Shown here: positions 30,955 to 44,218 of the stretch, piece by piece
Layout of the letters: every line of letters starts with the position of its first letter
Position numbering within the stretch: position 1 is the stretch's first letter
Made by a program: the position numbers and the translations under genes
Notes under the pieces: generated by a model
Databases searched by the model: none
What the model saw: only the letters and a program-made list of their open reading frames with translations
What the model was told of the DNA's origin: nothing
NCBI RefSeq assembly: GCF_023898315.1
Contig: NC_064622.1
Coordinates: forward strand, 179,944,178 to 180,008,177
Length of the DNA stretch: 64,000 bases
Source: Schistocerca nitens
Lineage: Eukaryota; Arthropoda; Insecta; Orthoptera; Acrididae
Reading direction: 5' to 3'

Positions 30955-33270
30955 CGGATCCTCCAGTGGAATTGTAATAGATTTTTCCACCACCTGGCTG
31001 AGCTACTGAAGCTTTTAAGCATTTACCGTTCAATGTCAGAAACTCGAACCCCTGTCCTTCATGGCTACAGAGGTTATTTTAAGAAACATACTAACTATGA
31101 GAGGGTATCAGGTTAAGTTTGTATGTATGTGCTGGACACTGTCTGTATACAGTGGCCTTGTGCCTCTTGATACACCTTTGGAAGCTGTGGCTGCTCAGGT
31201 AAGGGCACATCAGGATTTTACCAGCTGTAATGTTTATTGCCATCCGGATGGTGTCGTGATCCAGGATGTATTGTCTGGTTTGTTCCCTAAGCTTCGCTCA
31301 CCTTTCCTGATCTTGGGCGATTTCAATTCTCATAAACCTCTGTGGGGTGGTACAATCATTACTGACTGTGGTAAGGACATCGAAACTTTACTGACACATT
31401 TAGGATCTTTGCTTATTGAACTCCTGTGCCTCCACAAACTTCATTGGGGCACAGAGGATTTATTTGGGCATTGATCTCTCTTTTTGCAGCCCTGTTCTTC
31501 CACCACCTATCCACTGGAGAGTCCATGATAATCTGCGTGGTAGTGACCACTTTGCGATCTTCCTCTGCCTCCCTCAGCCTTGCTCCCTTGGATGCCCACC
31601 CAGATGGATTCTCGATAATTCTGACTGGGACAAGACATTGCTGTCGTCCATTGCAAGGTAGTATCAATGCAGTTATTCAACATACAATGACAGCTATTCT
31701 TTCAGAAGCCAACCAAGCCACCCACTCTTCCTCGGGATCCCATCATTGGAAGCTGATACACTGGTGGACCCCAGAGATCGCTGCAGCTGTTAGAGGTCAT
31801 AGGTGTGCTCTCCAGTTTCATAAGCACAACCCTTCACTGGAGCACCTCACTGCCTTTAAACTGCTCTGTGCCTGCGTCTACTACCTCGTAAAACGACGAA
31901 AGCAAGAATCCTGGGAATGGTTTGTTTCCACCATTAGATCAGATACCTCTCCATGACAGATATGGGCAAAGATCTTATGCCTCTATGGATTCAAATCTCC
32001 TACAGGCGTACCAAGCGTTTCCTTGGATGGTGCCCTTTATCCTGATCCAGAGTGTCACCGTACATTTTGCTGAGCATAAAGCTTGTGCATCTGCATCTGA
32101 GGACTACTACCCCACCTTTCGGCTCGTTAAACAGTGGGTAGAGCAAATGCCACCTGGAGCCACATTTCGCTCCATTTAGTGAATGGGAACTTTCCAATAC
32201 CGTAGCCAGTTGCCTTGGTACAGCCCCAGGGCCAGACTGCTTCCTCCTCCCACAACAGCGACCCAGATCTAGATTTACAATTGTTGCATGCCTCCAGTAT
32301 CTCTGTTCAGGACCTGAAACTTCCTCCACTATCGCCTGTAGTCAGGGAGGCATCACATCTGGCCCCATGGCTTGTGCCTCGATCTAGGATTTGTCTCTAA
32401 GTCCCCTTTGGTCCAAAAGATTCCGCTGACCCCATGATTTTTCGCCGCTTGTACTTGACTGCTGTTGGGAGGGTCCAGGTTTGGAAGTGGTATATTTCAA
32501 TGGCTTAATAGCTGACAGACAAACAGGCTTTGAATACACACATGCATGGTGCAGTGAACTCCACATTTTGCCAAATGGCTGTAGTGCCTTCACTGCTGAC
32601 CTGATGGCTATTAAACTAGCCCTTAACGACGTCCATTGTTGCAATGGCGACAGTAATCTATTCTGTAGTGACTCCCTGAGTAGCCTTCAGGCTATAGGCC
32701 AATGCTACTCTCCTCACCCACTGGTTATAGCTATCCAGGATCTTGTCTCTGACCTCTATCAAACTAGAAGCCCATTCGTTTTCGTTTGGATCCCCATCAT
32801 GTTTGAATTTTGGGAAATGAATGAGCTAACCAGTTGGCCAAGATGGCCTCCAGGATGACAATTCTGGTAATGTGTGTCCTAGAACCAGACCATTGGTCAT
32901 TTATATGCCATCGATTGCTGGAAGTCTGGAACTCAGAATGGTCTACCCAGATCTCTGCAAAGAAACTGAGGACAATTAAGGAGATCATGACCATGTGGAA
33001 ATCTTTCCTGCATGCTTCTAGCAGGGAATTGTCCATCCTATTTCGACTCAGCATTGGCCACACTTGGTTGACCCATGGCCACATTCTCTGATGGGAGGAT
33101 GCCCCTTATTGCCAGTGCAGAGCCGGCCTGACAGTGGTCCACTTCCTCATAAACTGCCCTAATTTGGCTGCTTTGAGGTGGGTGGTGCTAGCAGATGACG
33201 CCAAAGTGGCTTATCTGGTGTTATTGATTCGAGCACGAACGTGGTTACTGCTCGCCCTTTTAAGATAGGG
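30955..33270 (+). pseudogene. LINE ORF2 relic: endonuclease, RNase H, zinc end
   Basis: ORF2 normally nicks the target and copies the RNA. The apurinic-like endonuclease begins RILQWNCNRFFHHLAELLK. Further on come PLDTPLEAVAAQVRAH, SPFLILGDFNSHKPLWGG, IDLSFCSPVLPPPIHW and RGSDHFAIFLCL. The frame then passes FSEWELSN and TAPGPD, the normal lead-in to the RT. The RT palm, including the YADD box, is missing between about 32235 and 32470. An RNase H domain follows (FTADLMAIKLALNDVHC, LFCSDSLSSLQAIGQC, FVFVWIP). The C-terminal zinc-like motif reads CQCRAGLTVVHFLINC near 33105-33155. Several stops and frameshifts. No active enzyme is possible. Confidence 0.82.
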
Positions 33271-33624
33271 CTTCTTGGCTGCATTGACTGAGGGGTTGAT
33301 GGGGTACGCCTCTCCTGATTTCCCCCCCCCCCCCACACCGCGCCCCCCTCCCAGGGGTCCTTTGTTGGCCATTGCTTGGTGGCCCAGCCTGACCTCTACC
33401 CCTTACACCTTTATATTCTTTTTCATTTCTTGGTTTTAATGCCTCGTCTTGACTTGTCTTTTAACGATTTGTCTGTACTGTCTTTTCCTGAGTTTTCACC
33501 CCTGTTATTTTATTGTGTTAGGTACATTTAGGCTTTGCCTTTCGCTTCTTCCTTCTACCATCACTCCTGGTTTACCTCTTAATGGATGAAGACTGATGAC
33601 TGCGCAGTTTAGTCTTGTTCACTC

Positions 33625-33648
33625 CAAACCAACCAACCAACCAACCTG
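33625..33648 (+). repeat. (AACC)n tail of the LINE
   Basis: aaccaaccaaccaaccaacc marks the 3' terminus of the LINE, instead of poly-A. Confidence 0.9.
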
Positions 33649-33656
33649 ATGACCAC

Positions 33657-34140
33657 TGAAGATGTATCTGGATGCGTCCTGGACAGTGGTGGGATACCAA
33701 TGTGACTGATGCCTGCCATACAGCTAGAAAACCAGTGGTGATGGTCTCGGTTGCCATTTCATTTCATAACAGGAATACTTTGGTTATCACTTCCGCCCTC
33801 CATGACAAGCCATCCTGAGCTCACATTTTAGCAAGATAATGCCCGCCTGCACACAGTGAGAGATTCTACTGCTTATATTCGTTGGCGGCAAGGTCATTGG
33901 ATCCCTCCCCAACTGAGAACGTTTTCAGCACAATGCAGGGACCTCAAAACAGCTCGGGAGTTTGAGAGTTTAACGCCACAGTTGGATAGCATGTAGCACG
34001 ATATCCCTCAAGAGGACTTCCAACAACTCTATCAATCAATACTAAGCTGAAGAACTGCTTGTATAAGGGCCATAGGAGGATCAATGCGTTATTGACTCGC
34101 AGAATTTGTGAAGTTCTTTCTTTTGAATAAATCATCCAAT
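33657..34140 (+). pseudogene. Tc1-like transposase, plus-strand remainder
   Basis: Continues from 28638: RCIWMRPGQWWDTNVTDACH, then TARKPVVMV and AISFHNRNTLVI, then ARLHTVRDSTAYIRWRQGHW, LRTFSAQCRDLKTAREF and DIPQEDFQQLYQSI. The DNA at the second motif reads caagataatgcccgc, so Q-D-N-A is nearly kept, but frames change around it. Fragmented and dead. Confidence 0.78.
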
Positions 34141-34235
34141 TTTTCTGAAATTGTAATCATTTGTTTGTGTGTAAATGTAAATCACATCTATTGATTTCCG
34201 TTCTATTCGGATGATTCTTTCATGGGGTGGCTTTT

Positions 34236-35064
34236 TTTGTCTTGTATACAATGTCGAAGAATATTTTCTCCCTGTAAGCTCTTAGGACGTTACAACAGAG
34301 GCAAGGCACACTGCGCAGTAGCGGTGGATACCATGAGCAGAGCACATGGCACAGTGTGTGCTGGTGAACTGGCAAGCTGGCTTATTATTAGCTTGCTACC
34401 TGTGGTTGCATACAATGCGCAAGCCGGACTGGACATGCAGGTTAGCCCTTTGCCAGCGTGGGCTAGTGAGCGAGGAGATAAAACCTGCGTCACGTACGGC
34501 TCTGATGTGGGACGATAGGACCACAGAGCTTGTTTTCCATCTCTTCCATTCAGTCACACCTTAAATAACATAAATTTAAAGGTTGTCGATTCAACTAAAT
34601 ACGTAGGGAACATTTCTTTCAGGTAACAGTTAACAGCATGAGTGTATTTGAGAAAAATGCTTGACACAGTGGTTTCTTGTATTATTTATTGCTTCTAGTG
34701 CTCTAGTCACTTCCATTTCGTCCTGTCCAGGTGGGCACTGTAGCTGGTGTCCTATGCTCGCATGCATTGGTTCCCCCCCCCCCCCCCCCCACCTAAGTGT
34801 GTGACTGACTGGCCCAGTCGCCAGCCGCAATTACTTGGTGACATCTGAAGATGAAGCTTTAGGCGTGGAAACCAGCCGTGTAGTAAATAAGAAGTTGACA
34901 ACTGCAGCGAATTTGTTATCATATAAATACGGCCAATTTATTCTTTGTATATGAAGACATATATCAAAAGTGACGTGATTGTAACTTTTTCTACCGTGAG
35001 GATGGTCAGTGACCGAAACCAATCGTTATGAACAAATATTACATGACAGCATTTGTCATGCATT
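34236..35064. other. Unassigned, with a poly-C run
   Basis: A C homopolymer lies near 34772-34789. No coding motif is visible. Confidence 0.5.
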
Positions 35065-35650
35065 TTCCAAGTAAGCACCTAAGAATTACAATTACCAACA
35101 ATTTAAACTAGATCGATCATGTAGATAAAGTTGGGGGGAGGCAAACAAAAGACTATGTATTATTGGCAGAACAAAGGCAACAGGTCTACTATAAGAGACT
35201 GCCTACGGTACGCTTGTCAGTCTTCTGCTCGAGTATTACTCTGCACTGCCGGATGCTTACCAGATAGTATTAACGGAGGATATTGAAAAAGTCCAAAGAA
35301 TGGCAGCTCGTTTTGTATTATCACGAAATATGGGAGAGTGTCTCATGGATATAATACGTGAGTTGGATGGCAATCACTAAAAGGAAGGCGTTTCTCGTTG
35401 TGGGAGATCTTTTCACGAAATTTTTGGATCAGAAGCTTCCTCCTCTGAACCCGAAAACATTTTAGTGACACCAGCGTACACACAGAGATATGATAACCGT
35501 AAAAAAAATCAGACCTCGCATGGAAAGATTTACGTGTTAATTTTTCTCACATTTTGTTCGGGAATGGAACGATAAACAGTTGGTCTGTAAGTAGTTCTCT
35601 TAAACGTCTGATAAGCACTGAGTTGTGAACTGCGGAATAATGGCGTAGTT
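35065..35650 (+). pseudogene. CR1/Jockey-like LINE, RT C-terminal fragment
   Basis: Diverged relative of 59345-59940: the same order of lrITITNNLN-like, YYWQNKGNRSTI-like, LLEYYSALPDAYQ, VQRMAARFVLSRNMGEC, IIRELDG and LLVTPAYTQRYDNR. Frames shift several times. The 5' part is absent, consistent with truncated reverse transcription. Confidence 0.72.
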
Positions 35651-37750
35651 GACGTACATGCAGACCTCTGCACCTTTATGTTACAAGGAAGGTAGTGAAA
35701 TTTCTTTAGTGCTGCGTAACTTGCTCCTTTCTGTGAAAGAGTAAGATTAATTTGTGGAAAGTTTAATTCCTAGTATTATGTTTGTGAATTTATTTTCGAA
35801 TTCTGGCTGAGTCATCAAAATTAGCTTCATACGAGGTTAAATGTATTATGAGGTTGTTGTTGCTATGCCTAATATTTTGATCAGGTGTCTTTATGAAGTT
35901 CGAAGATGCTCACCAGATATTATGAATACTGAACGTTTCTGGGCAATGAATTCTTCGTTTCTATATGTGAAATTATCCCAGAAAATTAATTCTTGTGATA
36001 TCAATGAACCGCCACATGAAAACACAGCTAATTTTCCAGTGCTGTCATCACCTAAATCAGCAATTACACGTAGAGCAGGTGATGTTCAATTCGAGCGTTC
36101 GAAAAGATCTACAACATGTGATTTTCAGTTCATGTTCTGATCAAAACATATACATCCAAGCATTTTGAGCAGTAACTTTTCTATGTGTATTTTCTTCCGT
36201 GCTGTACTGTTAGTTATCACCATATAATGTAACTTGCTCTGTATGTAACTGAGATTTTGTGCCATCGAGCATCCATCGGCAGAGTCTCCTGTATAACGGT
36301 CACATCTTGGGTTGATCCTAGCTGTCGGTAAGACTCCTTGGTCTTGCAGCGTGGAAGCGGCGTACTAACTGACAGTTATTTCTCATAGTTTGACGCTGTC
36401 GTCTACCTCTTCCTCTGTTGTGCTTTTAAGTTACCTACGTTTGTTAACTACAAGTAATGTACATAAGTACAGGAAAACTGGGACCAAACAGGCAAATTAA
36501 AGTAATGCTCTTTAGTATAGCGTTTCCAATTAGTAGAATGACGTGTTGCGCCATTTGCATGAATATTCTGAATATACATTATAACTGTTTTCATCTGCAA
36601 AACTTTGTTCTGATAATCTCAAAGTGACTTTCATGACAGTAACGGAGGTGCATCTCGTTACCCGCCGAGGAGTGATTCGTTAATGATCGTGGCTTCTACC
36701 TTGCACAAAGAAGAAGAGAAGAGGCAACACTGGTGAGTTTTGTTGCAGATTTTTTGTAGAGTGCACCTGGGCCAGACGCGACCCGCCGTCCCTGAGCAGT
36801 GAGTGTGAATGAATACCAAGAAATACTCTCATGACTGAAGTACCGAGCCACCTACAGCAGATACCTTCTGCTGGAGTTCTTAAACAAAATCCTGTTAATA
36901 GCACAAGTATAAATCAAAAAATCTCATATCAGGGGTAAAGTGCCCAAGTAGGAGAACGTATTTAGTAAGTATCTTTTCTCTTCTGGCGCTCGGGAAACAG
37001 TTTGCACTTGGTATGTAAACACTTTTGTTTGTGTTGCTCAGATATTGAATTACGACAGTACTGTCGTTTACTACTGTTTTTATTCTTGAGCAGCGCTTTT
37101 GAGTTCCCGTCTTATTCTTGGAAAACTCTTTATACCGCAGGCGTTGTATTACTTTTTAATTCAAGAAAATAAATGCAACAGATTTTTACTTCTCACATTC
37201 AAAGTACTTAAAAATGTTGACTAATCACAGATTACGTTTTACATCCTAAAATGCTGGTTACATGATTTTTCATTTATTTTTTTGACAAGATAATGCAATA
37301 TTTCTTCGCTTGTCTTGTGGAGACTTACTTATCCTCTTATCTGTAGTTACGTTGTGTGGGAGTATAGTAACTGAGAAGCAGCCTGCTTACTGAAAATGAT
37401 GACGACTATGATTGTCTTCTTCGGAACTCTGTTTCTATGGGATCTTAAGTGACTGTAGAGACCAATCCTACAACTGAAATTTTTTCCGTATTGTTGACAC
37501 GCGTTTATTCTGGTCGGGACCGGCTGCGTATCGCTGATCATCTTCAAGAGTTGCCGGTGTTTCCTAGCATTGCACTTGTCAGTTTCTGTTTTCTGCCTCG
37601 GCTGCTCGAAGCGCTGAATACCTTCCCAAACACTGCGATGCCGTACTGGACGGTTAAATGCAGTAGTTCTGAGTTATCAGTTTTGGTTTGACATTTTTTC
37701 CATTTTGTGCTGTAGTAAATCTTTGTATTATTTCTATGGTCTTTCTAGTT
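35651..37750. other. Unassigned 2.1 kb
   Basis: The 99-codon frame at 35841-36140 shows no motif. I see no repeat or gene I can support. Confidence 0.5.
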
Positions 37751-37759
37751 TCCTTTGAT

Positions 37760-40250
37760 CATCCTTTAGCTGGGATACATAATTTGTTTTGGTAGACGAA
37801 ATTCAGGCATACAAACAATGCGGCCTGTCCAACGGAGTTGATGTTTCATGATCATAGCTTCACTGCTACTAGAATTTGCTTCTTCCAGGACACCAACGTT
37901 GGTGCGCCGATGTTGCCATTGCAGCCTTAGGATCCTTGTGAGATAGCTCTGTGGTACTTTTCCAGATATCGTATGCGCCTTCTCTAAGCAGTACATGCTT
38001 TGCACCCATATGTGAGAGATGGTAAAACAGTATCCTAGTATACAAAGAGCTCTGTCTTAGCGATGATGTTATGGTTATCAAACACCCTTACCCCAAGACG
38101 ACCAAAAGCTGTACTGGCACATTTGAGGAGATATTGTTCTCCGGCATCAATATTTCAGTTTGCTGAAAGATGGCTGCCAAGATAGGGGAAGTGTTTTGCA
38201 GAACTTTGCCTTGGACTGTGATTCTTTGGGGTATGGCGATAGAGCTGGGTGCAGGTTGATGTAGGATCTGCGTCTTCTTGGATGTCAAGGTTTAAACTAA
38301 TACTCGTATATGCTTCATCAAAGATAGCTTTTTGATCTTTTGAGTTGGCAAGAGCGACGTTATCACCTGCATATTGGCGTTCAATGATTATTATCTTGGC
38401 CCGTAGCCTATTGAGATCGAACAAACCACCACCAGTATCCTTTTCTATGCCCTTTGGCAGCTTGCCACCGACAAGTGTAGTTCCAACAAATATTCAAAAC
38501 GAAGTGGTAGCTATCACGCGGACTTGCTTCACGCCCCGTTGTTATTTAGAAATTCTCTCCAGGGTTATAGCTGACAAGAACCACGCCATTAATGTTATAG
38601 TGCAGTAGTCTAAGAACGTTAATGTACGTCACAGGACAGCTTGTTTTAGCTAAGATCTTCCACAACCCATCTCTCTCGACTGAGCCGACAGCGTTGACAA
38701 GATCTATAAATGGTATGTACAAAGGAAGTTTTTTTTTATTTACATTTATCCCGCATTTGTCTGGCACAGAAAATCATATACGTGACGCTGCGATTAGGTC
38801 GAAATCCACAGTGTTTCAGGCAAGCAGACTTCAGCGAGAGGTCTGAGCCAAATGGATCGAATTCGAGCAAGTATTTTCCCTGCAGCAGATAGAAGCGATA
38901 TTCTACGCTAGTTACCTCAGTGAGTTCTGTCGGCTTTTTGGAAAATGGTAACCATCAGTGCATCTCTGAAAACAAGAGGAATGGTTTCAGTGTTCCATAT
39001 TTCGACAATAAGAACTGGTAAATGTTCAGCGAGGATATGTCCACCTTGCTTGAGAAATTCAGCGAGGATTTCATCTGGTCCAGTGGCTTTGTTGTTTGAG
39101 TTGTTTAATAGCTTTCTCAACTTCTTGTAAAGAAGGAACTTCATCGAGGTAAGGTTTTTTGGGTTCTTGGAAATTGTTATTTCATTGATCTATGGGTCTT
39201 TATTCAAGATTTTGTGGGAATGGTCCTGCCGTCGTGTGTTAATCGAGTTGCTGTTCTTCCGGAGGTAGAGCCGTCCCTGGATTTAAGTGGGTGTAGACCT
39301 GGGTCATATATAGTTTTCGTCATGCTGAAGAAAGCTCGAGTCTTGTTAGTTTCTACTACATGTTGCATTTCTTGACATATCATCGTCCACCATTTGTTTT
39401 TCAGAGCACGAGTTATGCCCTGCACTTCCGCCGTCGCTTCTTGATATTCTCTTTTCTGCGTTATTGACTTAGGATTACTGTGCCAAGTCTTGTGTGCCTT
39501 TCTCTTTTTGTTTTGTTGTGTCTGAAATTCAAGGTGATTTTCGTCAAACCAGTACTGGTATTTGGTGTTGCGATATCCAACTCATCCTTCAGCAGCTGAT
39601 ATTATTGCAGCCTTCATTGTTTCCCAGTGTTCTTCGGTGCTTTCAGGATATTTAGACAGTAGCCTCTCATTCAAGTTTCTGGAATTTTTCTTCATTGCTA
39701 CGATTATTAAGATGGTCTGCGTTCATTTTAGATCTTGCAAGTTCTCTCTGTTTCCTACGTTGTAAGCGAATGTGAAGGGTCACCACAGGCGGTATCAGTC
39801 TGTGGTCCATCCAGCAGTCATCAGCACTTGTCAACGCTTTCGTGATAATGACATCACGTTGGTCTCCGGCACGCACATTTACATAATGAGTTACGTGCTA
39901 GTGTTTTCACCATGGATGTTGCCATGAGATTTTAAATGTATCCTTCTGCCTGAAGATAGTATTAGTGATAACTCTGAGTATTTTCTGAACAGAAGAGTTA
40001 GAACTGCACTTCCCTACCAATTCTTTTCCACTTATTTTGGACGAGAATGTTGGGTCTCTATCAAATAGTGCACTGAAGTCTCCCAAGAGAATGATTTTGT
40101 CAGCTTGGAGTATTATTGTTAGAAGCATTTCAAGTTGGGAGTAGAAGGTTTCCTTTTTATCGTCTTTGCAAGTTAGGGTCGGGGCCTATGCACTGATAAG
40201 TGTAACACGTTGGTCAGTGGTGAGTTTTGGGGCTCAAGAGTCTTTCACCT
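37760..40250 (-). pseudogene. Non-LTR retrotransposon ORF2 relic
   Basis: Read from right to left. Endonuclease: VTLISA then ADKIILLGDFSALFDRDPTF and ITNTIFRQKDTFKISW, then SADDCWMDHRLI. Linker: LKNKWWTMICQEMQHVVETN, KTIYDPG. RT: NNKATGPDEILAEFLKQGG, PLVFRDALMVTIFQKAD, YIPFIDLVNAVGSVERDGLW, and REYADD degraded to RQYAGDNVAL (catalytic Asp changed to Gly). C-terminal: MIMKHQLRWTGRIVCMPEF then RLPKQIMY near 37780-37850. Stops and frameshifts throughout. Clade not resolved; it is not the same family as 3253-4442 or 58078-59955. Confidence 0.82.
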
Positions 40251-42079
40251 GTGCCAGAAGACATTGCTGAATACTTATGGATTTAATTTATGTAAAAGTG
40301 TTTTATTAGTGGTAATATTTGAAGTACCTTATTTCCTTGTTATTAATTAATCAAAAACGTAATTAATATTTTTAAAGAAGACCGACTTCATAAGGACTGA
40401 AGCCGCATTGTTCAATGACCAAACGATTTGAGATTAACATTGGCTCTGTCGTTAATCAATTTTGCATTATAGGATCAGCTTATCTTTGTCAGAAACGAAG
40501 CCCAATTTCATAATTTTTTTACATTTTTGGTGTAAGAATTTCACTGAAGTTTTGCAGTCAAAAGTTACTGAACAATGACGGTAGCATCCACAACGCATTT
40601 GTCTGATCATCCACCAAATATCGAACAAAATTGATAGGAACAGAAATATAAATTTCATTTTTTAATCACGGTATAATGAAAGGAGCTATTCACAAAAAGG
40701 TGTAATAGTGGTACATACTCTTATCTGTGATGGAATGTGTTATCTTGACCTACTAATTACGCACGTGAATCTTTCAAATTATCCACATATTTTAATGTAA
40801 CTTAACTGGAAGATCTTTCCTTGGAGTAATTTTCTCTAACACGAAATCACATTTCACTGGGTCGTATTTTCTCCGTTCTGTCTATTATCACTCACCTGCT
40901 GTCCAACAACAAGCGCCTACTCTCTCCTTTAGGTACATTCGAGACCTTAAGCCAGGTAGTGCCGTCTACTTTACATTTTTCACAGGGATGATGATCAACA
41001 TTTAACGCACGCATACAAACACATACAATTGTAACTTTAGTCCGTGACTATGAGGGTTCCCTCCGGACAACAGGCAAATGTTGGAACTAGAAATTCCCTT
41101 TAGAATATTCCAAAATGGAAACTCCTTTCTCCCACTCCCATCCCGCTACGATTTTCACCTCAGCCCTCCCTATGACCAGGGGCTGGAATGATTTCTTTTG
41201 TAGTCAAAAAAACCGTCCTCTCATTATTAGCCAACATGCCCTGTACAGAGTACATACACCACACCCCGTTTAAGATATTTTGATTACTTTGATTGCTCTG
41301 CTTGTCTGTAAGCACCGAAGTCTTGCTCGATCGATTGTAGCTCTATTTTCAATCATAGAAATTTTGTATATAAATTCAGTTAAAAGGAATAAAGGAAATC
41401 CTTCAATTACAACTGCACACGAAAGTTTAAAATCAATTAAAACAATTTTATTTGCAGCACTCAGAAGTTCCCGATATAGAGCACTGGTAACTTTCTATTA
41501 TCAGTTTTGAGTAAAATAACACAGAAAACTTTAAAGTTAGTCAACCAATCAACAGTAACTGTTCTAAATTTATATCGTATTGATGCATGCAACTATGATG
41601 TCTTCAATTTCTGACGTGAAAACATCATTATAATTTCATCAGATAACAGAAAGTGGAATTTCGAACCAGAAAGATACGTTAGCGAGCGTGTGGAATTACT
41701 AAAACCTGTCTAAAAGCACGACAAGAACTTTATGGCTTTCTGTCTAGAAAAAGGGGGTGTTGGTCCTACAGTTCCAAAATCTGTGTAGCGATTGATCTCA
41801 TTTTAGCAACAACTACAATACGCTAGTCCTCTGATGAGATTGCCAGTAGAGCCCGTGTGGATTTTGGAAACGAAGAAGGGAGCAATTGTCAAGTTGCAAC
41901 TTTTCGTCTGTCCTCAGCCGTGCTGGAGTCAGACTTTTTTTCTCATCAGCTGCTTGATGGCTTTGATATGGTCCAGCACTACGTCTTTTCCTGTGCCTAC
42001 CTCTTTATCTCCTAGTAGCACTCGCAGGTGACGATCTCAATTACTTGTGTGATACATTCGGCTTCTGTCTTCATCTACT
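40251..42079. other. Unassigned 1.8 kb
   Basis: AT-rich, with short open frames only (for example 41280-41510). 41834-42079 could be a decayed extension of the LINE fragment to the right. Confidence 0.45.
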
Positions 42080-42700
42080 ATTTTGGTGTCAACAACTGTT
42101 TCTGGTACCATGAAATTATTAACTAATGCATTAAAACACCTACCATTTTACCTCTAGTGCGTGAGGCACGTACGTGACACAGTATAGAAATTTATTTCGC
42201 AAATACATCTGATTTATATCAGTAGACTTCCACTTGTGAAGAATTGCCGTGCTACCTGTGTCTTTGCTAGTCTGCTTTTTATGTCCCCCTGGTTGTGTTC
42301 GTCATGTGCTGTGTTACTTCCCATGTAGCAGAATCCTTCCCTTGATCTGCTACGTAGCCCGTAGTTTTTATGTTAAGTTTGTCACTAATATTATTTTATT
42401 TGGTTTACTTTCAATCGTTAATTTGTGACCAGTGGACCGTTGACCCCATGCAACAGATCCTGTATTTCTTCCTCACTTTCTTAGAGGACAGTAATATAAT
42501 CAGCGAACCGCCTCGTTGATACTCTATCATTTTGAATTGTATTTCAGCTTCTGTGTCTTTCCTTTATTGTTTCTTAGATGTAAAGGTTAAACCCAAGCGG
42601 ATAAAGCTGCATGCCCACCTCACGGCTTTTGTGATCCGAGCACTTGTCTGTTGGTCTTGGCTTTTGTACGTGTTGTATATTTCCTGTCTTTCTCCGTAGC
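42080..42700 (-). pseudogene. RTE-like LINE, reverse transcriptase fragment
   Basis: The minus strand reads GFNLYI, then RRFADYITVL (from RFADD), EEEIQDLLHGVN, GFCYMGSNTAHDEHNQGDIK and SRLAKTQVARQFF. This is the usual order of an RTE-type RT thumb, with many stops. The catalytic FADD box has become FADY. Confidence 0.7.
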
Positions 42701-43644
42701 GTAAAAATCAATTAGCAGCTGGATTTTATACCCAGCGAACACTTATTTCGGGCGGAAAGGTTTCAATGCGTGGAGAGACGAGGGGAGTAACAGAGGAGAA
42801 TTTCTTTACTTTGCTTGGATTCTGTTTTCCAGAGGTCGTTAACCGGGTGACCTTTCGAGAGAACGATTGCACAGCTATAAATTCCACTTGGCCACTGTAA
42901 CAATGGAGCACTACCACTTTTGAGACAAGAGACTATAAATTCAAACTCCTGCTTGACAGTCAGGAAATTAAATCCACGGCCTCCTCCTGGTACTGTACTT
43001 GTACTGTGGTAACAGTTCAGTAATTCGGCCAGATGTTAGTACCTTGTGAAACAGTATACTGAATTCTCTGCTCATTCGAGAAATCAGATCAATTGCCACG
43101 ACTCGATCTATTCCTAATCTACTGCTTCAGAGGCAAGGCCCTTTGTCCATTATAACCTAAATTTTTCACGTAATACAAGTACGTCTGATGTAAACGAACA
43201 GATTTTTGGTCACTCTTTCCATGTTCCTTTTTCATATCGATCTTTTGATTTATATTTGCTGTATCAGTTGTCTTGGTGTGGTTCAATCGCTTCTCTTTTC
43301 GAAATTATGCCCAGCGCTACTAACATATTGTGGGACTCAGAACCATCTCTTATTCCCACTCACATAATAAGTTTTTAGAATAACTTAGTAATTGTTAAAA
43401 TCACATTTATTTCTAACGAAATAACCGCTTTTGCCGAAAGTGGCCACCTTCAGATCTTCAGAATAAATTTTAAAAATTGAAGTTGAATTGTACATAAAAT
43501 AATGTGAAACCAAATCACAAAATACACGCCTTCTTACAGTCCCACCACAGCTGAAACTAGTTTGTCACTGAATATTCAAGAGGAGATTCCAGTATACTGA
43601 TGTATAAGAAGGGGTGAGATATTCCTACAGAAATTAGTGAAAAA
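42701..43644. other. Unassigned spacer
   Basis: No supported gene or element. A phrase near 43430 (ggccaccttcagatcttcag) resembles terminal sequence of MITE-like repeats, but I cannot define ends. Confidence 0.4.
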
Positions 43645-43846
43645 TAGAAGAATAGTTCCTATAATGATATGTCTGGGAATCTGCTGGGATGCGGACTAGT
43701 TAGTCTTGTCATTCACGTCTCTCTATTACGTACAAGTAAACAATATAGAAGAAAAATTCCTATATGAATATGTCCGCAAACCTGATGAGATATGCCCCAA
43801 TCAGTCTTTCACATCTGTCTGTTGCTTACAAGTAGACACTATAGGC
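43645..43846 (+). repeat. Diverged tandem duplication, about 100-bp period
   Basis: Both copies contain, in order, a gaagaa...ttcctat start, a gttagtctt/atcagtctt core and a ttacgtacaagtaaacaata or close variant. Confidence 0.6.
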
Positions 43847-44218
43847 AGTGCTACATGTGGTTACCACACACATCCTGACATATCTTCACGCCTTCTTCGC
43901 ACTGAATCACGCACTCTTTTTCAAATAGACCTCTCTGTATTCGAACTGCGCCACATGCATTTGTCACACGCTTCTGTAAGGTCTACACATTTTCTTTGAG
44001 TTGGGCATTTACCAATGCCTTTCACCCTTTGTGCAACTGATGTTTCTGCCTGAAAGCACCATTTCTTTTCAATTACTAATGCCTTTCGCATGAAACCACC
44101 GATGCTATTGCAGGCAGAGACGTCTAGTGGTGCACTCAAGTACCTTACGAATGTAGTACATTGTAGCAGTCAATAACAGAGTTAAAAACAACAGTAGCCG
44201 CTGATATTACTCTACTTG

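Larger units (their letters stand above)
28639..33648 (+). mobile_element. I-like non-LTR retrotransposon, RT core deleted
   Basis: A 5 kb LINE with a 5' UTR (28639 to about 29630), an ORF1 relic, an ORF2 relic and a 3' end of (aacc)n repeats. An 8-bp duplication atgaccac lies at 28631-28638 and 33649-33656, inside the Tc1 relic. An RNase H domain after the RT position argues for an I-like or related clade. A SINE sits at 30839-30951. Confidence 0.83.
27925..34235. mobile_element. Tc1-like relic with inverted halves, split by a LINE
   Basis: 27925-28566 is the right half of a Tc1-like element in minus orientation, and 28567-28638 plus 33657-34235 is the corresponding part in plus orientation. 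The outer ends are related (ggaagaattatctgaat and the reverse complement of attcggatgattctttc). The arms are visibly diverged, so the structure is old. A 5 kb LINE separates them. Confidence 0.75.

Noticed and set aside
35841-36140. 99-codon frame as a host exon
   Set aside because: It has no recognisable domain and nothing around it suggests a gene. I keep the region as unassigned.
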